Positions 50,751-59,026 of a stretch of 64,000 bases of DNA are shown one piece after another. Under the pieces are notes generated by a model. It worked only from the letters and a program-made list of their open reading frames with translations. It ran no database searches and had not been told where the DNA came from. A program made the position numbers and the translations under genes. The number at the start of each line of letters is the position of its first letter. The first letter of the stretch is position 1. Source of the stretch: Hyphomicrobium album (GTDB lineage: Bacteria > Pseudomonadota > Alphaproteobacteria > Rhizobiales > Hyphomicrobiaceae); contig NZ_WMBQ01000002.1 of NCBI RefSeq assembly GCF_009708035.1, positions 744,001 to 808,000 on the forward strand, read 5' to 3'.

Positions 50751-51602
50751 TCAGGCGTCGTCGGACTTGGCCACGGTGATGTCCGGGGCATCTTCGTTCT
50801 TCATGCCCTGCACGTGATAGCCGCTGTCGACGTGATGCACCTCGCCGGTGACGCCGCGCGACAGATCGGACAGCAGATAGAGACCGGCGCTGCCGACCTC
50901 CTCGATGGTCACCGTCCGGCGCAGCGGGGAATTGTACTCGTTCCAGCGCAGGATGTAGCGGAAGTCGGCGATGCCGGAGGCGGCCAGCGTCTTGATCGGG
51001 CCGGCCGAGATGGCGTTGACGCGGATGCCCTTTTGGCCGAGGTCGGCGGCGAGATAGCGCACGCTCGCCTCGAGCGCGGCCTTGGCGACGCCCATGACGT
51101 TATAGTGCGGCATCACCTTCTCGGCGCCGTAGTAGGTCAACGTGAGCATCGAGCCGCCGGGCGGCATGAGCTTCTCTGCCCGCGACGCCAGTGCCGTGAA
51201 CGAGTAGCAGGAGACGAGCATCGTCTGCGTGAAGTTCTTCTCGCTGGTGTCGACGTAGCGGCCGTCGAGCTCTGCCTTGTCGGAAAAGGCTATGCAATGG
51301 ACGAAGAAGTCGAGCCGGCCCCAGACCCTCTGCAACTCGTCGAATACGGCATCCATCGACTGGGCGTCGACGACGTCGCAGGGGAGGACGATCTTGGAGC
51401 CGAGCTCGGCGGCGAGCGGCTCGACCCGCTTCTTCAGGGCATCGCCCTGATACGTGAAGGCGAGCTCGGCGCCTTGCGCCGCCGCCGCCCGGGCGATACC
51501 CCAGGCGATCGAGCGATTGTTGGCTAAGCCCATGATAAGGCCGCGTTTGCCAGCCAACAGGTTGCCCTTCGCAACCCCTGCGCTCGGCAATGGCTCCGTC
51601 AT
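50751..51602 (-). CDS. fabI: Enoyl-ACP reductase FabI
   Basis: 283 residues with the FabI layout: GLIMGLANNRSIAWGIA at the cofactor site, FVHCIAFSDK, and the catalytic Tyr-x6-Lys in LTYYGAEKVMPHYNVMGVAK. It carries out the last reduction of each fatty acid elongation cycle with NADH. In this family it is the target of triclosan-type inhibitors. It is preceded by a terminator that closes the neighbouring upstream unit. Confidence 0.95.
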   Translation of the reverse strand: MTEPLPSAGVAKGNLLAGKRGLIMGLANNRSIAWGIARAAAAQGAELAFTYQGDALKKRVEPLAAELGSKIVLPCDVVDAQSMDAVFDELQRVWGRLDFFVHCIAFSDKAELDGRYVDTSEKNFTQTMLVSCYSFTALASRAEKLMPPGGSMLTLTYYGAEKVMPHYNVMGVAKAALEASVRYLAADLGQKGIRVNAISAGPIKTLAASGIADFRYILRWNEYNSPLRRTVTIEEVGSAGLYLLSDLSRGVTGEVHHVDSGYHVQGMKNEDAPDITVAKSDDA

Positions 51603-51703
51603 GGGTGTCTCTCTATTCCTAGTTATCGTCCAGGGCGTTCGGCGCGCATCCTACACAAATGGACTGATGGGTCCAGATGCGCGGTTTTCGCACGGGTAGC
51701 ACG

Positions 51704-51733
51704 AAAAAGGCCGGCCCTGAGGCCGGCCTTTTT
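51704..51733. terminator. Bidirectional terminator
   Basis: AAAAAGGCCGGCC (51704-51716), a CTGA loop and its complement GGCCGGCCTTTTT (51721-51733) give an A/T-flanked perfect stem. It ends the secreted 160-residue protein transcript before the fabI promoter region. Confidence 0.9.
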
Positions 51734-51770
51734 GCCGATCGCTATGCGGGAAGGGGGTTACCGCGCGCGG

Positions 51771-52253
51771 TCAGCCGTCGAGTTGCCAGCGGCCACTCGG
51801 CAGGCGGCAGGCGATGCCTTCCTGCTTCTTGGTGTTGTGGCCGGTGGTCATAAGGACGATCAGGTGGCGGCAAACCTTACCGCTTTGATCTTTGAAGGAG
51901 CCGGTCGGCTGCACGAGACCCGAGAGGCGGCCGTGCCAGCGGCGCCAGACGTAGGTCTTACCGTCGCTGACCTCGGAGAGGGCGTATTGGATGCGCTCGA
52001 GCGCCGCGATCTCATCCTTCTCGTCGAGCTTGTAAGGGCCGACGGGGATGTCGACGAAGGTGCCGGGCATGATCGACGTGCCGGGGACCGGAGGAAGCGC
52101 GGCGGGCGGCGTGTCAGTCGTCTCGGTAGAAACGGATGTCTCCCACTGCTCGCCGCCGAAGGCGGTCGTGGGACCCATCAAGATGACGCCGACAAGGACG
52201 ATGCCGGTGGTGACAACTGCGGCAAGCGTAACTAGAGAGGGGTTCTGACTCAT
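51771..52253 (-). CDS. Secreted surface-antigen-like protein
   Basis: 160 residues. The N-terminal hydrophobic stretch (LVTLAAVVTTGIVLVGVILMG) is a signal anchor. The C-terminal 85 residues (ALSEVSDGKTYVWRRWHGRL, VCRHLIVLMTTG, GIACRLPSGRWQLDG) follow the pattern of the 17-kDa surface-antigen C-terminal domain, with two conserved Cys that could form a disulfide. Probably periplasmic or outer-membrane associated; role unknown. Confidence 0.7.
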   Translation of the reverse strand: MSQNPSLVTLAAVVTTGIVLVGVILMGPTTAFGGEQWETSVSTETTDTPPAALPPVPGTSIMPGTFVDIPVGPYKLDEKDEIAALERIQYALSEVSDGKTYVWRRWHGRLSGLVQPTGSFKDQSGKVCRHLIVLMTTGHNTKKQEGIACRLPSGRWQLDG

Positions 52254-52387
52254 GACGCTTCACTCGATGCTGACGACGCAACGATGCGCAACTTGTGGTG
52301 TGACCTGTCGTGAGTATGAGCTGCTTTGGTTAAGACCGGCTGAATGCGTGTCCCAGTGACGGGCTGGGCAAGCGAGAGAGGACCAAG

Positions 52388-53044
52388 GTGACCGAGAAGC
52401 CTAGCGGGCCGCCTACGGAGGATCATACGCCCGGCGACTTTGCCGAGGCGGCGGAGCCGTTCGCGCTATTCGATGAGTGGATGGCCGACGCGACGCGCCA
52501 CGAGCCGAACGATCCGAACGCCGTGGCGCTGGCGACGGTCGATGCCGCCGGTCATCCCAACGTGCGCATGGTCTTGTTGAAAGCCGTCGATCCCGCCGGG
52601 TATCCCGCGCGCGGCTTCGTGTTCTTCACGAACTACGAAAGCACCAAGGGCGTGGAGCTGCTCGCCCACCCCTATGCTGCGCTCGACTTCCATTGGAAGA
52701 GTCTGCACCGCCAGGTGCGCGTGCGCGGTCCGGTTACGCAGGTGAGCGACGCCGAGGCGGATGCCTACTTCGCCACACGTCCCCGGTCGGCGCAGATCGG
52801 CGCCTGGGCATCGCAGCAGTCGCGCCCGCTCGAAAGCCGCTTCGCGCTCGAGAAGGCGGTCGCCGCCGAGACTGCTAAGCATCTCGTCGGCAAGGTACCG
52901 CGGCCGCCGCATTGGTCGGGCTTCCGCATCACGCCGCTCGAGATCGAGTTCTGGCATTCGCGCCTGTCGCGCCTGCACGAGCGGGTCATGTTCAAGCGCG
53001 CCGAGGCCGGCGGGGACTGGACCAAGACGCGCCTTTATCCCTGA
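52388..53044 (+). CDS. pdxH: Pyridoxine 5'-phosphate oxidase PdxH
   Basis: 218 residues with the PNPOx features: [68 protein letters not shown] and the C-terminal [15 protein letters not shown]. It uses FMN to make pyridoxal 5'-phosphate from pyridoxine or pyridoxamine phosphate. GAGAGGA precedes the GTG start. Confidence 0.95.
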   Translation: MTEKPSGPPTEDHTPGDFAEAAEPFALFDEWMADATRHEPNDPNAVALATVDAAGHPNVRMVLLKAVDPAGYPARGFVFFTNYESTKGVELLAHPYAALDFHWKSLHRQVRVRGPVTQVSDAEADAYFATRPRSAQIGAWASQQSRPLESRFALEKAVAAETAKHLVGKVPRPPHWSGFRITPLEIEFWHSRLSRLHERVMFKRAEAGGDWTKTRLYP

Positions 53045-53124
53045 CCCTTAAGGCAATGGGGCGCCGCCGCTTGACCCCGCCCGGATAACCCGAGCTAATC
53101 CGCTATCGCTGCCAGGATCGAACG

Positions 53125-53892
53125 GTGAACCGCATGCCGGCGAGCGGCAAACAAAAGCGCAAGACGCTGGTGCTGACGGGAGCGTCGCGCGGCATCGGCC
53201 ACGCCACCGTGAAGCGTTTCGCTGCCGCGGGGTGGCGCGTGATCAGTTGCTCCCGGCATCCTTTTCCGGAGCAGTGTCCCTGGGAGCAAGGACGCAACGA
53301 TCACCTGCAGGTTGATCTAGCGGAGGCGGCCGACACGGCGCGAGCAATCAACGATCTCAAGGCGCGCCTGGCGGAAGATGGTTCGGAGCTGCACGCGCTC
53401 GTCAATAATGCGGGCATCAGCCCGAAGACCGAGCGCGGGACGCGGCTCAACTCCATCGAGACGTCGCTCGACATCTGGCGGCATGTCTATCAGGTGAACT
53501 TCTTCGCGCCCATCATGCTGGCGCGCGGCTTGCTCGACGAGTTGGAACGCGCACAGGGCGCGGTCGTCAACGTCACGTCCATCGCCGGCAGCCGCGTGCA
53601 TCCGTTCGCTGGGTCGGCCTATGCGACGTCGAAAGCCGCGCTCGCGGCGCTGACGCGCGAGATGGCGGCCGACTTCGGGCCGCGCGGCATTCGCGTCAAC
53701 TCCATCTCGCCGGGCGAGATCGACACGTCGATCCTGTCGCCGGGGACGGGCAAGATCGTCGAGGAGCAAATTCCCATGCACCGCCTCGGATCGCCCGAGG
53801 AGGTGGCCCGGGCGATCTATTTCCTATGCAGCGAGCAATCGAGCTACGTGCATGGCGCCGAGCTGCACATTAACGGTGGCCAGCACATCTAG
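53125..53892 (+). CDS. Short-chain dehydrogenase/reductase
   Basis: 255 residues of classical SDR type with TGASRGIGHA, NNAGISPK, the catalytic Ser in VVNVTSIAG, YATSK, and ISPGEIDTSI after it. It resembles 3-oxoacyl-ACP reductase-like and sugar alcohol dehydrogenases; the substrate is not defined. It follows pdxH on the same strand by 80 bp and could share its transcript. Confidence 0.87.
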   Translation: MNRMPASGKQKRKTLVLTGASRGIGHATVKRFAAAGWRVISCSRHPFPEQCPWEQGRNDHLQVDLAEAADTARAINDLKARLAEDGSELHALVNNAGISPKTERGTRLNSIETSLDIWRHVYQVNFFAPIMLARGLLDELERAQGAVVNVTSIAGSRVHPFAGSAYATSKAALAALTREMAADFGPRGIRVNSISPGEIDTSILSPGTGKIVEEQIPMHRLGSPEEVARAIYFLCSEQSSYVHGAELHINGGQHI

Positions 53893-54053
53893 ATCTGCGC
53901 TTTTGCGGACCCGCGGCTTTCTGTGGGCCGTCGCTGTTTTTCGCCCGATTCTCGGCTATTCTGCCGCCCGCACCACCAACGCGGCACCAGGACCAGTAGC
54001 CACGTCATGAACTTCGCCGGGCTCCAATACGCCGCCGCAGGGCCACCTCGCGC

Positions 54054-54920
54054 ATGAGGCCGCCTCCGCCCCTGGGGCCATCCTTCTTTGCGCGTTGGAC
54101 GAGCCGTGTCGCCGTGTTTTCGGCCGTGCTCCTCGCCACGGCGATCTTCCTACACCGCCTATTCTCGTTGCCGACGCCGATCGCCGAGAACCTGGCTTGG
54201 GTCGCCTTCGTCGGCGCCGGACTGTCGCTGCTGATGTCGGCCTTGGCCACCATCGGCATCTGGCGGACCGGCAGGCCCGGCACCGCGCGCGTTGTGTTCG
54301 CCATCATTGTCAGCCTCGGCCTGATGCTGTGGCCGATCATCTTCCTGCCGAAGTACGAGAGCCTGCCCAGCATCAACGACGTGACAACCGATGTGACGAG
54401 CCCGCCGCCGTTCGTCGAAATTGCCAAGCTTCGCGCGCCGGGTAGCAACCCGGTCGAGTATCCCGGACCGTCGTTCGCGCGTAAGCAGCTTGCCGCATAT
54501 CCCGACATCAAGCCCATCGAGATCGATCGCCCGGCGGAAGAAGTGTTTGGGCTCGCCGCGGAGGCGATCAAGCGGCTGAAGATGGAGATTGTGCATCAGG
54601 AAGCGCCCGACGTTGGCGCCGGCCGCGCTGGCCTCATCGAGGTCGCCGACCGCACGCTGATCCTCGGCCTCTATGAGGACGTCGCCATCCGCGTGACCGG
54701 TAGCGATCAGAGCGCACGCGTCGACGTGCGCTCCGCCTCGCGCTACGGGTCGCATGATCTCGGCCGCAACGCCGACCGCGTTCGCCAGATCCTGAAAGAG
54801 ATCGTGACGGTGATGGAGTCGACCGTGCCCGCGGCGCGTGTCGAGCAACCGGACGAGGCAAAGGCCGCTAAAGAGGAACGGCCACGCAATCGACGTTCGA
54901 AGAATCGGCGCAGGCGATAA
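54054..54920 (+). CDS. DUF1499 membrane protein
   Basis: 288 residues. Three membrane helices in the first 110 residues (TSRVAVFSAVLLATAIFLHR, ENLAWVAFVGAGLSLLMSAL, VVFAIIVSLGLMLWPIIFL) precede a soluble DUF1499 domain ending in the signature VDVRSASRYGSHDLGRNADR. The tail is Lys/Arg-rich (RPRNRRSKNRRRR). The last 53 bp also encode the end of the convergent MBL hydrolase, so two reading frames overlap there. Confidence 0.83.
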   Translation: MRPPPPLGPSFFARWTSRVAVFSAVLLATAIFLHRLFSLPTPIAENLAWVAFVGAGLSLLMSALATIGIWRTGRPGTARVVFAIIVSLGLMLWPIIFLPKYESLPSINDVTTDVTSPPPFVEIAKLRAPGSNPVEYPGPSFARKQLAAYPDIKPIEIDRPAEEVFGLAAEAIKRLKMEIVHQEAPDVGAGRAGLIEVADRTLILGLYEDVAIRVTGSDQSARVDVRSASRYGSHDLGRNADRVRQILKEIVTVMESTVPAARVEQPDEAKAAKEERPRNRRSKNRRRR

Positions 54921-55770
54921 GCCCTCGCTCGGCGAGGTGGTCGAGGTGAGCGCGCAGCGACAGGGCGGCCGCGCCGACGACGGCCTTGTCGAGGTCGCGG
55001 TAGATGACCGGCAGTAGGGAGCGCACCGTGTTGGTGCCGTTGCGGACGGCATCGAGAATGGCCTGCTCGCGCCACCTGCGATGCAAGAGGTAGGCTTTCA
55101 CCGTGCGGCGCGGCTCGTTTATGATCCCGCCGTGGCCCGGCAGTAGCTGCCGCGCATCGCGGTCGAGCAACAGTTCCAACGAGCGCAGATAGTCCGCCAT
55201 GCGCCCCTCGGGCGGTGCGACGACAGACGTATTCCAGGCCATCACGTGGTCACCGGAGAAGATGACGGCGCGATCCTTCAGCACGAAACACAGATGATCC
55301 GGCGCATGGCCGGGCGTATGCAGCGCCGTAAGCTCCCAGTCCTCACCGGCGATCGTACCCCCGTGCTCGACGTGGACATCGGCAATGAAGCCGTGGCCGA
55401 CGTATTCGGCGTCGGCATCGCCGCCTCCGCCTTGCGGGATCTCGGAGCGGCGATAGGCATAGGTCTGGGCGCCTGTCGCTGCCACGAGCGCGGCGACGCC
55501 GTCGACGTGATCGCGGTGGGCGTGCGTGGCGATGATATGCGTGATCGGTCGCCCCGCGGCGGCAGCGAGTATCGCGGCGCGATGGGCGTCGTCGTCAGGA
55601 CCCGGATCGATCACCGCTAAGCTGCGACCGCCGACGAGATAGGTGTTGGTCCCCTTGAAGGTGAGCGGCCCGGCATTGGGGGCAACGACGCGCTGCACGT
55701 CCGGCGCTAACTGGTCCGGCACGCCGTAGGTAAAGGTCATGCTCGTATTGAACTTCAAGTTTTCACTCAT
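54868..55770 (-). CDS. Metallo-beta-lactamase-fold hydrolase
   Basis: 300 residues. The di-metal site is visible as THAHRDHVDG, TALHTPGHAPDHL, FSGDHVM and LPGHGGII. A C-terminal helical region (YLLHRRWREQAILDAVRNGT) is typical of the LACTB2-like group, whose members hydrolyse thioesters, glyoxalase-type substrates or RNA. It overlaps the DUF1499 gene by 53 bp at the 3' ends. Confidence 0.88.
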   Translation of the reverse strand: MSENLKFNTSMTFTYGVPDQLAPDVQRVVAPNAGPLTFKGTNTYLVGGRSLAVIDPGPDDDAHRAAILAAAAGRPITHIIATHAHRDHVDGVAALVAATGAQTYAYRRSEIPQGGGGDADAEYVGHGFIADVHVEHGGTIAGEDWELTALHTPGHAPDHLCFVLKDRAVIFSGDHVMAWNTSVVAPPEGRMADYLRSLELLLDRDARQLLPGHGGIINEPRRTVKAYLLHRRWREQAILDAVRNGTNTVRSLLPVIYRDLDKAVVGAAALSLRAHLDHLAERGLIACADSSNVDCVAVPL

Positions 55771-55863
55771 ATCGAATTTATGCCTCCTGCGCGGAAATGC
55801 GCAGCGGCGATGCTCAGCCTAGAGGCCGATTGCCGCCCTTTCCAGGGCCTGCGGCATTCGCGC

Positions 55864-55888
55864 GGAACGCATTGCGGCCTCACGGGTT
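55864..55888 (+). promoter_or_regulatory. EcfG-type promoter (GGAAC-N16-GGTT)
   Basis: GGAAC at 55864-55868 and GGTT at 55885-55888, spacing 16, 27 bp before the start of the small membrane protein gene at 55916. Confidence 0.58.
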
Positions 55889-55915
55889 TGGCGGGTTGAG
55901 CGAAGGAGGTGCAAT

Positions 55916-56119
55916 ATGTCACGCGAACGAGATTTTCCCGCTTCGCGCAATCGAGGCGTGGAAAGCGCCACCAGCTGGATTCTCGCCATGCTGGCCATCG
56001 GCGTCATCGCTGCCCTGCTGGTCGTCGCGGTCGTTCCCGCCGACAACGGTAGCTCGGACGGAACCAGCGCCACGGAGCAGGTGATCCCCAACACGCCGCC
56101 GCCCGTGCGCACCGAGTAG
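55916..56119 (+). CDS. Small single-helix membrane protein with Pro/Thr tail
   Basis: 67 residues. AAGGAGGTGCAAT before the ATG is an excellent ribosome site. A charged start (MSRERDFPASRNRG) leads into one membrane helix (WILAMLAIGVIAALLVVAVV) and a Ser/Thr/Pro-rich tail. It shares its plan with the protein at 41065-41265, and it has an EcfG-type promoter, so it is probably stress-induced. Function unknown. Confidence 0.72.
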   Translation: MSRERDFPASRNRGVESATSWILAMLAIGVIAALLVVAVVPADNGSSDGTSATEQVIPNTPPPVRTE

Positions 56120-56244
56120 AGCGCCGCGCCGGCTGCTTTGGCGTGCAACCTTCCAATGCTCGGCAGCTTCTGCTGCTGCGCGTTAACGTCGATGGACGCG
56201 GAACTCGCGCGGTGCTCGCGCATTGGCCCGGCAGCATCGCGACA

Positions 56245-56952
56245 ATGAGGCCCGTCATGACCTGTGCAATCCGGGGGCACGCGTCGGTTCTATCCCTCTT
56301 GCTTGTACTGGCGCTGAGCACCGGCGGTGCGCTGGCGCAAGCGGGCGGTTCGTCGGGCGGCAGCTCCGCCGGTAGCGCAGCCAGCCGCGGCGGCGGCGCG
56401 GCGGGCGGCATCGGATCTCCGGCAGCTCGTGTCGGACCGGGCGGCACATCAGGCAGTGGCACATCGGCTGGAGGCGACCCGCGTAGCCTGAGCAACCAGC
56501 CGGCGACCGCGGCCGCACCCGGTTCGACCGCTCCGGGAACCTTGCCCCCCGGTGGCACGCCCGCGCCGGCGGGCACGGCGACGCCTTCCGGCACCGCCTA
56601 TCCATCGGGCACGCCGCTCGAGGCCGCGCGCCAACGCGCGCTTCAAGCCCCTTCGGGTACGGCCATTCCGCCTTCGGCGCCGGGCGTCGGTGCGGACCGC
56701 AGCAGTACTTCCGGCGTCGGGAGCGACTCGGCGACCGAAGCCGCAACCCCCGGACTTCCCGATCAAGCGACGCCCGATCGCGGAACGAGCGGCGACCCCG
56801 CGCGGGCCACGGCGGGTGGCCGGGCTGTCCGCCAAGGCGCGGTCGGCAAGACGATGGCCGAGTGCGAGGCCGCGTGGGACGCCGAAACGCATATGTCGAA
56901 GGAAAAATGGCGCGACACGTGCCGGCGCACGCTCACCGAACCGCATCTTTAG
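56245..56952 (+). CDS. Secreted Gly/Ser/Pro/Thr-rich protein with conserved tail
   Basis: 235 residues. The signal peptide (ASVLSLLLVLALSTGGALA) is followed by 140 residues of low-complexity Gly, Ser, Ala, Pro and Thr with TPSGTAYPSGTP-type units. The compact end TMAECEAAWDAETHMSKEKW plus RDTCRRTL has two Cys and recurs in small exported rhizobial proteins. The domain is unnamed to me. ATG 56245 or 56257 are both possible. Confidence 0.65.
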   Translation: MRPVMTCAIRGHASVLSLLLVLALSTGGALAQAGGSSGGSSAGSAASRGGGAAGGIGSPAARVGPGGTSGSGTSAGGDPRSLSNQPATAAAPGSTAPGTLPPGGTPAPAGTATPSGTAYPSGTPLEAARQRALQAPSGTAIPPSAPGVGADRSSTSGVGSDSATEAATPGLPDQATPDRGTSGDPARATAGGRAVRQGAVGKTMAECEAAWDAETHMSKEKWRDTCRRTLTEPHL

Positions 56953-57003
56953 CGCGTGGTCGTCCCCTGACGCCGGGGAGTGGCTTAGTGCCAAAGAAAA
57001 TGA

Positions 57004-57080
57004 TGGTCGGAGCGGGGAGATTCGAACTCCCGACCCCTTGCTCCCGAAGCAAGTGCGCTACCAGGCTGCGCTACGCTCCG
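57004..57080 (-). tRNA. tRNA-Pro (CGG)
   Basis: The reverse strand from 57080 folds as a tRNA. Acceptor arm CGGAGCG/CGCTCCG, D arm GCGC...GCGC, anticodon arm CTTGC-TTCGGGA-GCAAG with anticodon CGG, T arm GGGAG-TTCGAAT-CTCCC, discriminator A and an encoded CCA at 57006-57004. Confidence 0.95.
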
Positions 57081-57299
57081 CCCGACTCATCAGTCCTGTA
57101 AGGGACATCGCCGGGATCTCCTGAGCGGAGGCCGCGGCGAGGGCGGCTTTATAGCGGCCATGTGCCAGCCCCGCAAGCGAACGGTTTTTCGCGCACTGAA
57201 GGCCGCATCCGATGCGTCTCCGGGCGCTTCAGGCGTTGGGATTGCTCGCGTACACCGGCTCGACTATACGGGGTCGCCGCCTTCACCGTGGGCGGCCGG

Positions 57300-57374
57300 T
57301 GGGGCGTAGCCAAGTGGTAAGGCAGCGGATTTTGATTCCGCCATTCCCAGGTTCGAATCCTGGCGCCCCAGCCA
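57300..57374 (+). tRNA. tRNA-Gln (TTG)
   Basis: The forward strand folds as a tRNA. Acceptor arm TGGGGCG/CGCCCCA, anticodon arm GCGGA-TTTTGAT-TCCGC with anticodon TTG, T arm CCAGG-TTCGAAT-CCTGG, discriminator G and encoded CCA (57372-57374). Confidence 0.96.
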
Positions 57375-57422
57375 ATGCTTTTGCCTGCGCGGTGACTGCC
57401 GTTAAGCAGCCGAGCCGTCTCC

Positions 57423-58472
57423 ATGCCTGATCCTGCCGCCTGGGCGATTGTCGAATATCTCGGGCCGGTGGTCTGGCTCGCCGCGCTGCTGAGCTGCGCG
57501 CTGATGATCCTCGTCCTCACGCCGGTTCTGCGCAACGCGGCCATGGCCGTGCCGACACATCGGTCTTCGCACGTGAAGCCGACGCCGCAGTGGGGCGGCC
57601 TCGCCATCACCTGCGCCACGCTCGGCGTGACCCTGTTGGCGATCTATGGCTACGCCGACTTCCCGGCCGAGGCCCGGACCGGCACGCTGCTCGCAGTTCT
57701 CGCAGCGCTCCTATTGCTCCTGCTCGGAGCCGTCGACGACTTCTACCACCTTGAGCCCAAGGTGAAGCTCCTGGTGCAGGCCCTGGCCGCCGCCCTGATG
57801 CTCGCGGCGCTTCCCGGCGAACTGCGGACCATTCCCATGCTGCCGCTGTGGCTCGAGCGCGCCATTCTGCTGGTCGGCACCGTTTGGTTCATCAATCTCG
57901 TCAACTTCATGGACGGCATCGACTGGATGATGGTCGCCGAGGTGGTGCCGCTTACTGCCGGGGTGGCGATCATCGGGGCGCTGGGTGCGCTGCCTCCCGC
58001 CGCGCTCGTCGTTGCGCTGGCGCTCAACGGCGCGATGCTTGGCTTCGCGCCGTTCAACAGACCGGTGGCGAGCCTCTTCATGGGCGACATGGGAAGCTTG
58101 CCGATCGGGCTCTTGCTCGCCTGGCTGCTGATCGTGGTTGCTGGATCCGGCTACGTGATCGCAGCTGTGCTGTTGCCCCTCTATTTCGTCGCCGACACCG
58201 GACTGACCATCGTGCGGCGCGCGCGCGCCGGCGAGCGTCTGTCTGTCGCGCATCGGACGCACTTCTATCAGCGCGCGCGCGACAACGGATTCACCAATAT
58301 GCAGATCGTCGGGCGCGTTCTGGCGGTCAATATCGGCCTGGTCGTCCTGGCGGCGTTGAGCGTCGTGGCGCAGGCGCCGCTGTCGTCCGCCCTGGCGCTG
58401 CTCGCCGGCGCCGGGCTCGTCGCCTGGTTGATGATCGGGTTCGCGATCCCGCGCGTTACTGGGGACGCTTGA
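57423..58472 (+). CDS. Polyprenyl-phosphate sugar-1-phosphate transferase (WecA/MraY family)
   Basis: 349 residues with about ten membrane helices. Family motifs are visible: HVKPTPQWGGLAI, LGAVDDFYHLEPKVKLL, the catalytic FMDGID, FMGDMGSLPIGLLLA and HRTHFYQRARDNG. It starts glycan assembly by moving a sugar phosphate such as GlcNAc-1-P to undecaprenyl phosphate at the inner membrane. Its 3' end overlaps the convergent lipoprotein gene by 17 bp. It opens the surface-glycan region that continues to 62.5 kb. Confidence 0.92.
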   Translation: MPDPAAWAIVEYLGPVVWLAALLSCALMILVLTPVLRNAAMAVPTHRSSHVKPTPQWGGLAITCATLGVTLLAIYGYADFPAEARTGTLLAVLAALLLLLLGAVDDFYHLEPKVKLLVQALAAALMLAALPGELRTIPMLPLWLERAILLVGTVWFINLVNFMDGIDWMMVAEVVPLTAGVAIIGALGALPPAALVVALALNGAMLGFAPFNRPVASLFMGDMGSLPIGLLLAWLLIVVAGSGYVIAAVLLPLYFVADTGLTIVRRARAGERLSVAHRTHFYQRARDNGFTNMQIVGRVLAVNIGLVVLAALSVVAQAPLSSALALLAGAGLVAWLMIGFAIPRVTGDA

Positions 58473-58887
58473 TCGAGGCTGTCTCGACCGACGGGCCGCA
58501 GCCCTTGCGCTGCAGGCTCTCGTTGACGGCGGCTGACTCAGCCTTGGCCTCATTGTATTCGGCGAGTGCGGGCACGCCCTTGTCGGCCGAGCCGACAAGG
58601 CGCCCCCATGCATCGGCCACAGTGGTCGGCAGCTCCTGCATCTGCTTGACGGCTTGGGCCGGTAGTGCCGTGAGCTGCTCCTGCAACCCGACTTGGCGCG
58701 CTTGCAACTCGCGGCAGCCGAGGCCCTGCTCCTGGGCGCTCAGCACGTAAGTGCCGTCCTTCTGGTAGCCGGGGCGCGGCGCGCCGCTGAGCTCATTCAT
58801 CGTCGAGCAGCCGCCAGCCGATATGGCGAGCGCACCTAGCAGCGCCGCCCGATACACAGTTTTCAATGACCGCCAGCTGGTTGCCAT
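58456..58887 (-). CDS. Small lipoprotein, unknown function
   Basis: 143 residues from ATG 58887. The signal ends in a lipobox (LAISAGGC), so the mature protein is lipid-anchored. The mature part is polar and partly helical (CRELQARQVGLQEQLTALPA, EYNEAKAESAAVNESLQRKG) with two further Cys. No family is recognised. It overlaps the 3' end of the sugar-phosphate transferase gene by 17 bp. Confidence 0.7.
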   Translation of the reverse strand: MATSWRSLKTVYRAALLGALAISAGGCSTMNELSGAPRPGYQKDGTYVLSAQEQGLGCRELQARQVGLQEQLTALPAQAVKQMQELPTTVADAWGRLVGSADKGVPALAEYNEAKAESAAVNESLQRKGCGPSVETASIKRPQ

Positions 58888-59026
58888 TATGGCCGAATCT
58901 CCGCGTACCCCAGAATTTATGCACAACCACTTGGCGAGACTATTGGTGCGGCGAACATTCTCTCTGGATGTGTTCCGGCAGACACGGATTCGCCGAAGTG
59001 GCGATTTTCTGGGCGAAGGGGAAACT

